NCBI GenBank assembly: GCA_022827265.1
Contig: JAJDTF010000155.1
Location: 1-39,601 of the forward strand
Source: Acidimicrobiia bacterium
GTDB taxonomy: Bacteria > Actinomycetota > Acidimicrobiia > Acidimicrobiales > Poriferisodalaceae
Direction: 5' to 3'
DNA: 39,601 nucleotides
Part shown: in pieces, positions 1-6,827 of the stretch
How the letters are laid out: the number at the start of each line of letters is the position of its first letter
Position numbering within the stretch: position 1 is the stretch's first letter
Position numbers and translations under genes: made by a program
Notes under the pieces: model-generated
Seen by the model: the letters and a program-made list of their open reading frames with translations, nothing else
What the model was told of the DNA's origin: nothing
The model's database searches: none

Positions 1-124
1 ACACGCCGCCGCAGACAATGTCGACCATGACCGACGCGCCGCCTGCATCGGCGACCGGTTCGGGAGCGTCGACCACGGCGACGCCGGCTGGGCCTGTGAG
101 GGACTGCACTTCCAAAGCACGCAT
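1..124 (-). CDS. NADPH:quinone oxidoreductase-like MDR protein, N-terminal fragment
   Basis: Only the first 41 codons are present; the gene runs off the left edge of the window. Read from an ATG at 124 on the minus strand, the product begins MRALEVQSL and continues through a proline- and valine-rich stretch to VMVDIVCGGV. This matches the start of the GroES-like domain of medium-chain dehydrogenase/reductase proteins of the quinone oxidoreductase group, which reduce quinones or enones with NADPH in the cytoplasm. The frame stays open to the edge. No nucleotide-binding motif can be seen because that domain lies outside. No clear Shine-Dalgarno sequence precedes the ATG. The family call rests on the N-terminal pattern alone, so the substrate is unknown. 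Confidence 0.55.
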   Translation of the reverse strand, partial: MRALEVQSLTGPAGVAVVDAPEPVADAGGASVMVDIVCGGV

Positions 125-296
125 GGCGACACTGTTTCACACGAGGGGCAAGCGGGCACAGCGAATGCGAGAGCATCTGTGCAGTGGCGCCGTGCCTTGG
201 GAGTACACGCGAGGCCGCTGGTACTGTTGACCCCGCAGTCCGTCTGCGCCGGCGAGACCAGGCGTACGGATGCTCAAACAGAAGCAGGGGAGAGCG

Positions 297-1439
297 ATGC
301 GGTATTACTCGTGTGACTCGCATGTGGTCGAGGCAGCCGAGATCTATGCGGGATTGACGGACAGGTTCGGCGATCGGGCACCGTTCATCAGCAAGGACTA
401 CAACGACAAGCCGGGCACATGGCTCGTGCTTCCGGGCGGCATCCGCCCGGTGCCGGTGGGCCGACTGGGCATCGCCGGCGCCAACCTGTCCGACCCGGCC
501 ACGCACGCCCGCATCGAGAAGGGCTACGACGGCTTCAACCCCGGCGTGATGGATCCGACAGCCCGGCTCGACGAGCAGGCCCAGGACGGCATCGTCGGCG
601 AGGTCATGTACCCGAGCCTGTCCATGTTCACGTTCGCGATTCCCGACGACGAGGTGCGCGACGCCGCTTTCCGCAATCACAACGACTGGGTGCTCGACTA
701 CTGCTCGGTGGACCGCAACCGGCTCATCGGCGTCGGCTGCCTGCCGCTGCCCGACGTGGAGCGGGCCATCGCCGAAATCGACCGCTCGGCGCAACTGGGC
801 GTGCGCGGCTTCGCCATTCCCGCCCACGTCGACCCTGCCAAGCCGTACTGCCACCCCGACTTCGACCCGTTCTGGGCCCGGGCTCAGGAATTCGGCGTGC
901 CGCTCACCATGCACATCTTCACCGGGTCGAGTCTCGAGGGCGGCATGCCCGAGCACTGGGGCACCCCCGGCGGTCACCTGAAGGGCTACACGCTGGCCCA
1001 CACCACCATTGCCAACACCATCATCGACCTCATCTGCGGCGGGGTCGTGGAGCGTTTCCCGGATCTGCGTTTCGTGTGCGCCGAATACGAGACCGGCTGG
1101 GTCGGCCACTTCAAGCAGCGTCTTGACCACGCTGCATACCGCACGCCGTGGGAAGTGTCAGACGAGCTCACCATGAAGCCCTCGGAGTACTTCGATCGCA
1201 ACTTCTGGGTCACGTTCGAGGACGACGTGGAAGGGGTTGCGACGCGGCACTCGATCGGGGTCAGCAATCTGCTGTGGGGCAACGACTACCCCCACCACGA
1301 TTCGATCTGGCCCAACTCGCGCCCGATCCTCGACGACATCCTCTCGGGTGTTCCCGACGACGAGAAGGAACAGATGGTCTGGAGCAACGTCCTCGAGCTC
1401 TACAGCCTCGACCCCGACTCGCTCCCCGCAGCCGCCTGA
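297..1439 (+). CDS. amidohydrolase family (amidohydrolase_2, ACMSD/decarboxylase-like) metal-dependent hydrolase
   Basis: A 380-residue TIM-barrel protein of the amidohydrolase_2 family, which contains ACMSD-like decarboxylases and related hydrolases. The N-terminus carries the metal-binding D-x-H (CDSHVVE, residues 5-11), a barrel histidine follows in TMHIFTG, and the C-terminal catalytic aspartate lies in WGNDYPHH. I chose the ATG at 297 because AGGGGAGAG sits just upstream and because the D-x-H then falls at the usual distance from the N-terminus; an upstream in-frame ATG at 270 has no such support. Relatives in actinobacteria and sponge or soil metagenomes often sit among aromatic or terpenoid catabolism genes, which fits the setting here. 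It is cytoplasmic. The substrate cannot be told from sequence. It converges on the minus-strand hydrolase at 1486. Confidence 0.88.
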   Translation: MRYYSCDSHVVEAAEIYAGLTDRFGDRAPFISKDYNDKPGTWLVLPGGIRPVPVGRLGIAGANLSDPATHARIEKGYDGFNPGVMDPTARLDEQAQDGIVGEVMYPSLSMFTFAIPDDEVRDAAFRNHNDWVLDYCSVDRNRLIGVGCLPLPDVERAIAEIDRSAQLGVRGFAIPAHVDPAKPYCHPDFDPFWARAQEFGVPLTMHIFTGSSLEGGMPEHWGTPGGHLKGYTLAHTTIANTIIDLICGGVVERFPDLRFVCAEYETGWVGHFKQRLDHAAYRTPWEVSDELTMKPSEYFDRNFWVTFEDDVEGVATRHSIGVSNLLWGNDYPHHDSIWPNSRPILDDILSGVPDDEKEQMVWSNVLELYSLDPDSLPAAA

Positions 1440-1485
1440 GCGACGCGGTTCGCGGTCATGCCGCGCTGTGCTTGTTGCTCGCCGC

Positions 1486-2337
1486 TTAGTTGGCGACGAG
1501 CGGCTCGAGGTGGGAGCGGATCGACGTAGCCACCCGTTCCCCGTTCTCCATAGGGCCGAAATGGCTGAGCTCGGCAAAGGCTTCGAGCCGGCCGTTGCCG
1601 AGCGCATCGGCGATGGGCTGGGCCATCTGGGGAGGGATGTCGTTCCATTGCGCAGGCGAATCGCCCCGAGCGACCACGGTGGGGCAGGTGATCGCGCTGA
1701 ACGTGCTGTAGTCCATCGGAACGCTGGACTCGTAGATGCGCGCCTCGGTGTCGCCCGAGCACGACAGGCGCACGGCATCATCGCCTGAGGGATAGGTGCC
1801 CAGCTCCACGTAGGCCCGCACTGCCTCGGGCTGGCAGAGCGAGAACGGCGGCTTCGACATGAAGCGCTCGCAGGCCTCATCGACGGTCGCGAACCGGATG
1901 CGCCGACGGCGCGACGCCACCACGAGCGCATGCTCGGAGTCGGGTCTCGGGAAGCCCTCGGGAACCAGCACCGGCTCGTAGAGGTACAGGCCCCGGTAGG
2001 TGCCGGGCTGGCGCAGTTCGGCCATGAGCAGGCACGCGGCGCCGAGCGAATGGCCCGCCGCCAGCACCGGTTCGCCGCCCAGCGCGTTGACCGCGGCAAG
2101 CACTTCGTCGGTGAACCGGCCTCGGTCCACCGACATGCCGTCGTGCTGCGGACGCGAGGCCCCGTGCCCCCGGAAATCCAGCCCCCAGCATCGGAACGTG
2201 TCTTGCAGGTGCGGCACCACGGTGGCCCACATGCCGGCGTTGAGGCCGTTGCCGTGCGTCAGCAGCAGGGGCGTTCCGTGCCCGCCGAGATCATGGAGCA
2301 CGGCGTGTTCACCGTCAGAGGTGGTCAGGCGCATCAT
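1486..2337 (-). CDS. alpha/beta hydrolase fold protein
   Basis: A 283-residue alpha/beta hydrolase. The strand-turn region LLLTHGNGLN (residues 25-34) forms the oxyanion-hole segment, DFRGHGAS follows near residue 54, and the nucleophile elbow is GHSLG with Ser97. The late ELSHFGPME probably supplies the catalytic histidine. It resembles the plus-strand hydrolase at 15950 closely: both have GHS-[LI]-GAA followed by QRPGT/RQPGT and YEPV, so they look like paralogues. Two ATGs are adjacent (2337 and 2334); I use the first. It is divergent from the next gene with only 30 bases between start codons, so the promoters must be very compact or overlap coding sequence. The substrate is unknown. Confidence 0.85.
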   Translation of the reverse strand: MMRLTTSDGEHAVLHDLGGHGTPLLLTHGNGLNAGMWATVVPHLQDTFRCWGLDFRGHGASRPQHDGMSVDRGRFTDEVLAAVNALGGEPVLAAGHSLGAACLLMAELRQPGTYRGLYLYEPVLVPEGFPRPDSEHALVVASRRRRIRFATVDEACERFMSKPPFSLCQPEAVRAYVELGTYPSGDDAVRLSCSGDTEARIYESSVPMDYSTFSAITCPTVVARGDSPAQWNDIPPQMAQPIADALGNGRLEAFAELSHFGPMENGERVATSIRSHLEPLVAN

Positions 2338-2367
2338 CGCCGCCGCACGATAGTGCAGACTCTCGCC

Positions 2368-3108
2368 ATGGCGAACTTCACACGTGGCTCCGTGGACATC
2401 CACTACGACGATCACGGCTCGGGCTTTCCCCTGCTGCTGATCGCGCCGGGCGGCATGCGCTCGGCGGCATCTTTCTGGGAACACACGCCTTGGAACCCGA
2501 TCAGCCAGCTGTCCGACCGGTACCGGGTGATAGCGATGGACCAGCGCAATGCCGGGCGCTCCACCGCGCCCGTTTCCGCCGACGACGGCTGGGCCACCTA
2601 CACGGCCGACCAGCTGGCGCTCATGGATCATCTCGGCTGCGAGCAGTTTCACCTGGCGGGCATGTGCATCGGCGGCCCCTACATCATGGGGCTGATCCAG
2701 GCAGCGCCTGAGCGGGTCGCGAGCGCCACGCTGTTCCAGACCATCGGGCTCGACGAGAACCGCCACGCCTTCTACGACATGTTCGACGACTGGGCGCAGG
2801 CGATCCGCGACGACCATCCCGAAGCCGATGACGCGGCCTGGGATCAGTTCCGCTCGAACATGTACGACGGTGACAATTTCCTGTTCAACGTGGACCGCGA
2901 TTTTGTTGCAACCGTCCAGACGCCGCTGCTGGTGCTGCTCGGCAGCGACCTGTATCACCCCGAATCGTCGTCTCGGATCGTCTATGAGGCTGCACCCAAC
3001 TCCACGCTGATCGAGGATTGGATGGACGGCAGCGCCCGGACCGAGGCGATGGACCAATTCGCAGCATTCCTGGCCGAGCACACCTCTGCTGTGTCAAATA
3101 GCGATTGA
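2368..3108 (+). CDS. alpha/beta hydrolase with cysteine nucleophile elbow
   Basis: A 246-residue alpha/beta hydrolase. IAPGGM (residues 25-30) is the oxyanion-hole segment, DQRNAGRS (58-65) is the typical post-strand-4 motif, and the nucleophile elbow is GMCIGG, which places Cys100 where most relatives have serine. Cysteine elbows are known in dienelactone hydrolases and in some uncharacterised alpha/beta hydrolases. The acid residue probably lies in LLGSDLYHP. The ORF extends upstream to 1930, but that part is antisense to the gene at 1486, so I start at the ATG at 2368. No strong ribosome binding site is visible. The activity is unknown: a C-C bond hydrolase, lactonase or esterase are all possible. 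Confidence 0.82.
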   Translation: MANFTRGSVDIHYDDHGSGFPLLLIAPGGMRSAASFWEHTPWNPISQLSDRYRVIAMDQRNAGRSTAPVSADDGWATYTADQLALMDHLGCEQFHLAGMCIGGPYIMGLIQAAPERVASATLFQTIGLDENRHAFYDMFDDWAQAIRDDHPEADDAAWDQFRSNMYDGDNFLFNVDRDFVATVQTPLLVLLGSDLYHPESSSRIVYEAAPNSTLIEDWMDGSARTEAMDQFAAFLAEHTSAVSNSD

Positions 3109-3112
3109 ATCA

Positions 3113-3154
3113 CGCGCTAAAGCACTAGTCAAGACCGCGTAAAAGCGCTAGTCA
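3113..3154 (+). repeat. tandem 19-bp imperfect direct repeat, candidate operator of the ATPase at 3185
   Basis: Two 19-base copies, 3113-3131 and 3136-3154, match at 16 of 19 positions and are separated by four bases (23-base period, about two helical turns). Each ends in CTAGTCA. The TAGTCA of the second copy lies 17 bases before the TAGCGT -10 candidate, which would place a -35 element inside the repeat. Two same-face sites over a promoter suggest a repressor or activator site, but no regulator is identified. Confidence 0.5.
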
Positions 3155-3171
3155 CCCCATCGTGCCGCCGA

Positions 3172-3177
3172 TAGCGT
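3172..3177 (+). promoter_or_regulatory. leaderless -10 box TAGCGT for the ATPase at 3185
   Basis: TAGCGT fits the TANNNT -10 pattern and ends seven bases before the ATG at 3185, so transcription starting at that ATG would give a leaderless mRNA. There is no Shine-Dalgarno sequence. Upstream in-frame GTG (3176) and ATG (3182) would overlap or crowd the box. Confidence 0.45.
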
Positions 3178-3184
3178 GGGCATG

Positions 3185-4426
3185 ATGGAGCACTACGTGA
3201 CGCGATTGGTCGATCCTCTCATCGCTCAGCTGCTCTCGGAGTTGCCCGCAGTTCTGGTGTTGGGGGCGCGCTCGACAGGCAAGACGACGACGGCATTGCG
3301 ACATGCGGAATCCGTCGTCCGCCTCGACCACGATCCTCAGGCAGCAGCGTTCCGCGCCGACCCTGATGTCGCACTGCGCGGATTGGCCGAACCGGTGCTG
3401 CTCGACGAATGGCAGTCGGTTCCCGGTGTGCTCAGCGCGGTCAAACGTGCAGTCGATGCCGACTCGTCGCCGAGGCGTTTCATCGTGACCGGTTCGGCAA
3501 GGTCGAGTCTCGGCGCGGGCACGTGGCCGGGCACGTGGCCGGGCACCGGTCGCTTGGTCACGGTGGACATGCATCCGCTCACGGTGAGCGAGCAGGTCGG
3601 ATCGGCGTCTCGTCCCCTGATCGAGCGGATCTGTGACGGTGAGGAGTTGCTGCCTGCCAGTGACAGCCCTGACCTGCGGGGCTATCTCGACCTGGCGTTG
3701 CAGGGGGGCTTCCCCGAGGCGGCACTGGTGGACTCGGAGATCACTCGGCGCCGTTGGTTGCGCAGCTACCTACGGCATGTCGCGGAGCGAGATGCACCTG
3801 CTGCGGATCCTGGCCGAGATCCAGTACGGCTGGCCCGATACCTCGAGGCGTACGCATTGAACTCAGCCGATCTGGCGCGTGACAACACGCTGCACGGAGC
3901 TGCTGGCATCAGCCGTGACACCGGCATCGCCTACCGGCGGCTCCTCTCCGACCTGCGAGTCATCGCAGAAATCCCGGCGTGGAGCTCCAACCGCTTGTCT
4001 CGATTGGTGAAATCGCCGAAGCGCTATATGGCGGATTCCTCGCTGCTGGCTGCGGCTGCAGGGGTCACTGCCGTGGGCGTCTTGGCCGAGGGTGATCTGA
4101 TGGGGCGCCTCGTCGAGACATTCGTCGCTGCGCATCTGCGCGCCGAGGCCGACGTCAGCGATCTCTTTCCGAGGCTTCATCACCTTCGCGACGCCCAGGG
4201 GCGGCATGAGGTTGACATCGTCGCTGAGGTCGCAGGAGGACGTGTCATCGCAATCGAGGTCAAGTCCGCATCTTCCGTCTCAATCTCCGATGCGCGGCAT
4301 CTGATCTGGCTCCGGGAGCAGATCGGCAAGCGCTTCATTGCCGGCGTTGTGTTGCACACCGGGCCTCGCAGCTTCGCGCTCGACGACAAGATCAGCGCCG
4401 TGCCGATCAGCACGCTCTGGGCATGA
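3185..4426 (+). CDS. AAA_14/DUF4143 ATP-binding protein
   Basis: A 413-residue P-loop ATPase of the AAA_14-DUF4143 type. Walker A is GARSTGKTT near residues 27-35, Walker B is VLLDE near 71-75, and a sensor-like segment RFIVTGSARSS follows. The C-terminal half shows DUF4143 features: a short winged-helix-like region, the SRLVKSPKRYMADS strand, and a final VDIVAE...IAIEVKSA, which resembles a PD-(D/E)xK nuclease core (D...E-x-K). The length is typical. The family is widespread, often solitary and horizontally mobile, with poorly understood function. The start was set at 3185 from the TANNNT box; 3182 and 3176 are alternatives. A 12-base tandem duplication (3517-3540) inserts GTWPGTWPG next to the sensor. 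A second, longer relative lies at 32552. Confidence 0.85.
   Translation: MEHYVTRLVDPLIAQLLSELPAVLVLGARSTGKTTTALRHAESVVRLDHDPQAAAFRADPDVALRGLAEPVLLDEWQSVPGVLSAVKRAVDADSSPRRFIVTGSARSSLGAGTWPGTWPGTGRLVTVDMHPLTVSEQVGSASRPLIERICDGEELLPASDSPDLRGYLDLALQGGFPEAALVDSEITRRRWLRSYLRHVAERDAPAADPGRDPVRLARYLEAYALNSADLARDNTLHGAAGISRDTGIAYRRLLSDLRVIAEIPAWSSNRLSRLVKSPKRYMADSSLLAAAAGVTAVGVLAEGDLMGRLVETFVAAHLRAEADVSDLFPRLHHLRDAQGRHEVDIVAEVAGGRVIAIEVKSASSVSISDARHLIWLREQIGKRFIAGVVLHTGPRSFALDDKISAVPISTLWA
3517..3546 (+). repeat. 12-bp tandem repeat, 2.5 copies, inside the ATPase gene
   Basis: Two perfect copies of a 12-mer (GGGCACGTGGCC) at 3517-3528 and 3529-3540 are followed by a half copy. Since 12 is divisible by 3 the frame is kept and the protein reads GTWPGTWPGTG. 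It lies where relatives have a short SLAGR-type loop, so it is probably a recent slippage expansion. Confidence 0.8.
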
Positions 4427-4500
4427 CGCGACCGCGTACTGATGCGGAGGTGCGGGCGCGGTCTCTCCGTCTGCTGTGGGCGTGACAGCCTGTAGGGCAG

Positions 4501-4506
4501 TACTTT
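4501..4506 (+). promoter_or_regulatory. leaderless -10 box TACTTT for the SDR gene
   Basis: TACTTT fits TANNNT and is followed by exactly six bases and then the ATG at 4513. There is no purine-rich Shine-Dalgarno stretch before this ATG, which supports a leaderless start. The preceding 70 bases (from 4427) hold no gene. Confidence 0.5.
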
Positions 4507-4512
4507 GCGCGC

Positions 4513-5340
4513 ATGACGAACGCAGCCACCACAGACAGTTCCCACGGTCCCAGTGTCCGGCTGGACGGCAAGGTGGCGGTGGTCACCGGAGCCAGCCGCG
4601 GCATCGGCGAAGCCAGCGCGCGGGCGCTGGACGGCGCGGGGGCCCGGGTGGTGCTGACGGGTCGGACCACGGCAGATCTGGAACGCGTCGCTGCTGAATT
4701 GCTGCACGATCCGGTGGTGCTGACGGCCGATCTCGCTCCAGCCGGAGCGGGCACCGACTTGGCTCGGCGAATTCTCGTCGAGGTCGAGGGCGTCGACGTG
4801 CTGGTCAACAACGCGGGAATTCCGATGCGTCGCACGCCGGCCCAGCTCAGCGAGGCCGACTTCGACTTGGTCTTCTCGATCAACGTGAGGTCGCTGGTCA
4901 TGTTGAGCACCGGGTTGGCTCCGTCGATGGTCGCTCGCGGCGGGGGATCGGTGATCAACATCAGCTCCGTCGCCGGCGTGCACGGACCGCTCGGCCGTGT
5001 CGCCTATGCCGGCACGAAGGGTGCCGTCGACGCCATGACCCGAGCACTTGCAGCGGACTGGGGTCCCGACGGCATCCGGGTGAACTCGATAGCGCCCGGT
5101 CTGATAGCGACCGCCATCTGGGAGCAGGCGCGCAACAACGTACCGGGCCTCATCGAGGACCTCGCTGGCCAGATTGCACTCAAGCGCTGGGGCTTCAGCG
5201 ACGACATCGCCGACGTGGTGCTGTTCTTCGCATCGGATGCCTCCCGCTATGTCACCGGCGAGACGCTGGTGGTGGACGGCGGATTGGCCCGTGTGACGGC
5301 GTCGAACGCTCCGCCGGCCCTGCCAGAGCTCGAGGACTGA
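4513..5340 (+). CDS. SDR family NAD(P)-dependent oxidoreductase
   Basis: A 275-residue classical short-chain dehydrogenase/reductase. The cofactor motif TGASRGIG is at residues 25-32, NNAG at 99-102, the catalytic serine in INISS (about 151-152) and YAGTK with Tyr165/Lys169. The C-terminus has the usual VTGETLVVDGG. An arginine after strand 2 (LTGRTT) hints at NADP(H) preference. The enzyme would interconvert an alcohol and a ketone or a 3-oxoacyl thioester; the closest functional group (FabG-like or catabolic) cannot be settled from sequence. The gene is monocistronic, between the ATPase and a strong hairpin terminator, and appears to be leaderless. Confidence 0.92.
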   Translation: MTNAATTDSSHGPSVRLDGKVAVVTGASRGIGEASARALDGAGARVVLTGRTTADLERVAAELLHDPVVLTADLAPAGAGTDLARRILVEVEGVDVLVNNAGIPMRRTPAQLSEADFDLVFSINVRSLVMLSTGLAPSMVARGGGSVINISSVAGVHGPLGRVAYAGTKGAVDAMTRALAADWGPDGIRVNSIAPGLIATAIWEQARNNVPGLIEDLAGQIALKRWGFSDDIADVVLFFASDASRYVTGETLVVDGGLARVTASNAPPALPELED

Positions 5341-5356
5341 GCAGCGCCCTCACGCG

Positions 5357-5390
5357 CGGAGGGCGCCGGACCGCAGTCCGGCGCCCTCCG
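5357..5390. terminator. strong bidirectional terminator hairpin
   Basis: A 15-bp perfect stem (5357-5371 with 5376-5390) closes on a four-base CGCA loop. It sits between convergent genes, the SDR (stop 5340) and the transporter binding protein (stop 5441), and is followed by TTGT rather than a long T run. GC-rich stems without a U tract are usual in actinobacteria. Confidence 0.85.
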
Positions 5391-5440
5391 TTGTGCGCCT
5401 GAGCCGTCAGCCCTGCCGGGCTGCGGCTGCGTTCAGTTGT

Positions 5441-6649
5441 TTACGCAGCGGCGCGTGCTGCGTCGAGCCAGGCGTCAACCGTGGCCCGGTTGTTGGCGAT
5501 CCAGTCAGTAGCCAGATCACCCGGAGCAGCGCCTTCGCCCTGCGACACGTTGGCCAGCGACACCTCGACTACGGACAGTTTCACTGCTTCGAGCAGCGCC
5601 GCTGCGGCCGGATTTGCATCGAGGAAGTCGTTGTTGGCGGTGACGAGAATGTCAGCCGCAACCCAACCGATCGGGCACAGCCCATCGGCATTGTCGGCCG
5701 CTGACGGGCACTGGTCCGGACCGATGGCTGCGAAGCCGCCGGTGCCGTCTGCGCCACGCTGCGAGTGCTCCTCGCCGCCCTCGATGCCAGACGGGTTGGA
5801 GTCGTCGAGGATGTCGTCGACGCCCATCCAGTACACATTGTCGCCCGGACGCAGCTCCGTGATGTACGCCGAGGGTGTCCACGTGTAGGCCACCATCGGG
5901 ACGCCCTCGTTGGCCGAGGCGACGGCTTGAATGAACATGGCGTCGTAGCCAGCGATGACCTGCTCGATGTTGTCCCAGCCCGAGAACAGGATCTGGTTGG
6001 TGATGATGTTGTCGCAGGTCCACGACTCGGGGCAGCCGAAGATGTCGGCGATGCCGTTGTCCGGCACCGGGTCGGTCTCGTCGAACGCAGCCAACGCCTC
6101 GGCATTGCTGTTCAGCGCATCCATCGTGTACACGCCGTACTCGTCGGCGAACGACTTGGTCACCAGGAAGCCCTGCAGGCCACCGGCGATCATCTCCTCG
6201 CCCACCACCGTCAGGTGGTCGCCGACGAGCGAGCCGTCAGGCAGCTCGCCTGCCAGCCATGCCAAGTGCCCCGGGTACCAGCTGTTGGCCCAGAAGTCCA
6301 TCTGGCCCTCAGCCATGGCGATATAAGCATTGTTGGGCCCGAGCTCAAGCTCGGCCGGGTCGCTCACCGTGTAGCCAAGCTCCTGCAGCAACTGGCGGTA
6401 GAGCTCCGCTTGGAAGTAGCCGGTACTCCAATCGGCGCGGCCCATGGTCACGCTGACACCTTCACCGGGCGTCATCGACATCTCCTCTGCCATCGGCTCT
6501 TCTTCGACCATGGCTTCAGTAGTGGCGGCGGGCGCTTCAGTCTCGGCGGTCTCGGTGGCATCGCTGTCACCATCGTCGCCGCATGCAGCAGCGAACAGCG
6601 CAAAGGCTGCTAGTAGCAACAGCAGCTTGGTCCATCGTTTCGAATTCAT
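5441..6649 (-). CDS. proX: glycine betaine/quaternary amine ABC transporter substrate-binding lipoprotein (OpuAC/ProX type)
   Basis: A 402-residue secreted lipoprotein. A lipoprotein signal peptide (KRWTKLLLLL, then LFAAAC) ends at a lipobox cysteine near residue 23, followed by an acidic, Thr/Glu/Ala-rich linker to about residue 60. The rest matches the OpuAC substrate-binding domain: MGRADWSTGYFQAELY at the start, then several tryptophans (FWANSWYPGH, FSGWDN, YTWTPSAY) of the kind that cage quaternary ammonium groups. A good ribosome binding site (AGGGAGGAT) precedes the ATG at 6649. It is the third gene of the minus-strand operon after the ATPase (10729) and permease (9476), with a 178-base gap before it. 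The ligand is probably glycine betaine, choline, proline betaine or a similar methylated amine; which one is not determinable. Confidence 0.9.
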   Translation of the reverse strand: MNSKRWTKLLLLLAAFALFAAACGDDGDSDATETAETEAPAATTEAMVEEEPMAEEMSMTPGEGVSVTMGRADWSTGYFQAELYRQLLQELGYTVSDPAELELGPNNAYIAMAEGQMDFWANSWYPGHLAWLAGELPDGSLVGDHLTVVGEEMIAGGLQGFLVTKSFADEYGVYTMDALNSNAEALAAFDETDPVPDNGIADIFGCPESWTCDNIITNQILFSGWDNIEQVIAGYDAMFIQAVASANEGVPMVAYTWTPSAYITELRPGDNVYWMGVDDILDDSNPSGIEGGEEHSQRGADGTGGFAAIGPDQCPSAADNADGLCPIGWVAADILVTANNDFLDANPAAAALLEAVKLSVVEVSLANVSQGEGAAPGDLATDWIANNRATVDAWLDAARAAA

Positions 6650-6827
6650 TGCGGAGATCCTCCCTGATCTGCAACAGATTGCGTCACGCGGCGCATCGTG
6701 TCGCGACCACGCATGTGCGGCACCGCTCGCCAAAGTCGACGAGGGCTCCTTGCGCAGCAGCGTAGTCGGGCCATGTGCACGCCTGGCACCTTGGGTCCGC
6801 TCCAGCACGTTTGGAGAGCGCTGTGCG

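Noticed and set aside
18..230. Open frame of 70 codons on the plus strand at the left edge
   Set aside because: It runs antisense through the quinone oxidoreductase fragment and has a low-complexity Ala/Thr/Pro composition with no recognisable motif.
1930..2367. Upstream extension of the hydrolase at 2368
   Set aside because: The open frame continues but is antisense to the minus-strand hydrolase and shows no conserved N-terminal features; the fold starts properly at MANFTRG.
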